Origin: Euryarchaeota archaeon UBA596
GTDB lineage: Archaea > Thermoplasmatota > Poseidoniia > Poseidoniales > Poseidoniaceae
Assembly (NCBI GenBank): GCA_002498205.1
Contig: DAGQ01000003.1
Coordinates: 1-6,631 of the forward strand
DNA: 6,631 nucleotides
Reading direction: 5' to 3'
Part shown: piece by piece, positions 5,905 through 6,631 of the stretch
Position numbering within the stretch: the first letter of the stretch is position 1
How the letters are laid out: each line of letters begins with the position of its first letter
Translations under genes and position numbers: made by a program
The notes under the pieces: generated by a model
Told to the model about the DNA's origin: nothing
What the model saw: only the letters and a program-made list of their open reading frames with translations
The model's database searches: none

Positions 5905-6631
5905 ATGGCATTCGGTAATACCGCAGAACTGTTAGGCACCAAGCCCTCACCAATTAGTAAGTCTGAGTATCGTAATCGTCAAGAAAAATTATACTCTCAA
6001 TTAACTGATGAATCTGCACTAATTATTTGCTCTTCATCTACAAAGGTTAGAAGTAATGATGTACATCACCCATATAGAACAAATAGTGATTTACTTTATT
6101 TGACAGGATGGAGTGAACCTGATTCAGTATTGCTTGCAATTAAAAAAGACGGCAAATGGAATAGTCATTTGTTTCTTCAACCAAGAAATACAGAATTAGA
6201 GATTTGGGAAGGTAGACGTCCAGGTGTTGAAGGTGCATTAGAGGGATGGGCTATTGATACTGCATCCTCGATTGAAGAGATTGAGGATGTATTGATCAAG
6301 GAATTAGAAAATACAGAAGTTGTATATCATTCAGTGGGATTAATTTCTAAAGTTGATCAAATAGTCGAAAATTCAATAAATTCGAAAACTAGGTCCAGAC
6401 AACAAATAGGTGAAGGACCGACACAAAGAATTGACCCCTCGAAATTAATTGCCGAAATGAGATTAATAAAATCAGAAGCGGAAATAAAATTAATGCGCCA
6501 TTCTGCAGAAATTTCTTCATTAGCTCATATTGAGGCTATGAAAAATGGGTATTCTGGAATCGGAGAATGGCAGATACAAGGACTGATAGAAGGTTGTTTT
6601 AGGTATCTAGGTGCCAGTGGTTGGGCTTATC
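5905..6631 (+). CDS. pepP: Xaa-Pro aminopeptidase (M24B, PepP-like), 3' truncated by window edge
   Basis: It removes the N-terminal residue from peptides whose second residue is proline, in the cytoplasm, as part of peptide recycling. The frame runs without a stop to the right edge (242 codons). Reading from ATG 5905, the N-terminal AMP_N/creatinase-N domain is clear: VRSNDVHHPYRTNSDLLYLT, then GWSEPDSVLLA, FLQPRNTELEIWEGRRPGV and VVYHSVG. These correspond closely to E. coli PepP (RQNSD-FWYFTGFNEPEAVL, EIWFGRRLG, VVYHAQG). Next come the linker into the catalytic domain (AEMRLIKSEAEIKLMRHSAE) and ISSLAHIEAMKNG. The dinuclear metal ligands of the M24 'pita-bread' fold (two Asp, one His, two Glu) lie beyond the window, so catalytic competence cannot be judged. 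An in-frame stop at 5884-5886 makes this the first ATG. The GGGG at 5897-5900 is a weak, closely spaced ribosome-binding candidate. Family assignment is firm. Confidence 0.92.
   Translation, partial: MAFGNTAELLGTKPSPISKSEYRNRQEKLYSQLTDESALIICSSSTKVRSNDVHHPYRTNSDLLYLTGWSEPDSVLLAIKKDGKWNSHLFLQPRNTELEIWEGRRPGVEGALEGWAIDTASSIEEIEDVLIKELENTEVVYHSVGLISKVDQIVENSINSKTRSRQQIGEGPTQRIDPSKLIAEMRLIKSEAEIKLMRHSAEISSLAHIEAMKNGYSGIGEWQIQGLIEGCFRYLGASGWAY

Overview
The window is AT-rich and gene-dense and looks like a marine planktonic archaeon of the Thermoplasmata side, most likely Marine Group II (Poseidoniales) or Marine Group III. This placement is an inference. It rests on a very long acidic protein built from 'DTDGDGLPDGWE'-type calcium-binding repeats, a type I PKD/Ig-like surface protein, nearly absent Shine-Dalgarno sequences, AT-rich TATA-like stretches, and a PepP-type aminopeptidase. 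No rRNA or tRNA is present to confirm it.

Layout: (1) The first 3.18 kb is the C-terminal part (at least 1,058 residues) of a large secreted or surface protein that is already open at the left edge. It has about 21 aspartate-rich calcium-binding motifs, 16 cysteines and at least three non-repeat insertions, one of which reads like a biotinyl/lipoyl-type beta-hammerhead without the modified lysine. (2) After a 52-bp gap comes a 156-aa protein that matches the COG4337 / iota-class carbonic anhydrase family (NTF2-like fold, C-terminal HHSS signature), followed by a hairpin and T-tract that looks like a terminator. (3) Convergent to it on the minus strand is a 132-aa protein with four membrane segments and no recognised family. 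(4) A 119-bp, extremely AT-rich divergent promoter region follows. (5) A 539-aa type I membrane protein has a signal peptide, two Ig/PKD-like domains, a C-terminal membrane anchor and a short basic tail. (6) Thirty bases later begins a PepP-family Xaa-Pro aminopeptidase, cut by the right edge before its metal-binding residues.

The window holds no CRISPR array, insertion sequence, tRNA or rRNA, and no gene-free stretch longer than 300 bases. The genes do not form one obvious pathway. Two are extracellular or surface proteins, typical of particle- or protein-degrading heterotrophic plankton, and the aminopeptidase fits peptide use.

The most interesting element is the probable metal-independent iota-type carbonic anhydrase in a presumed non-photosynthetic archaeon. 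Second is the lipoyl-like module embedded among calcium-binding repeats.
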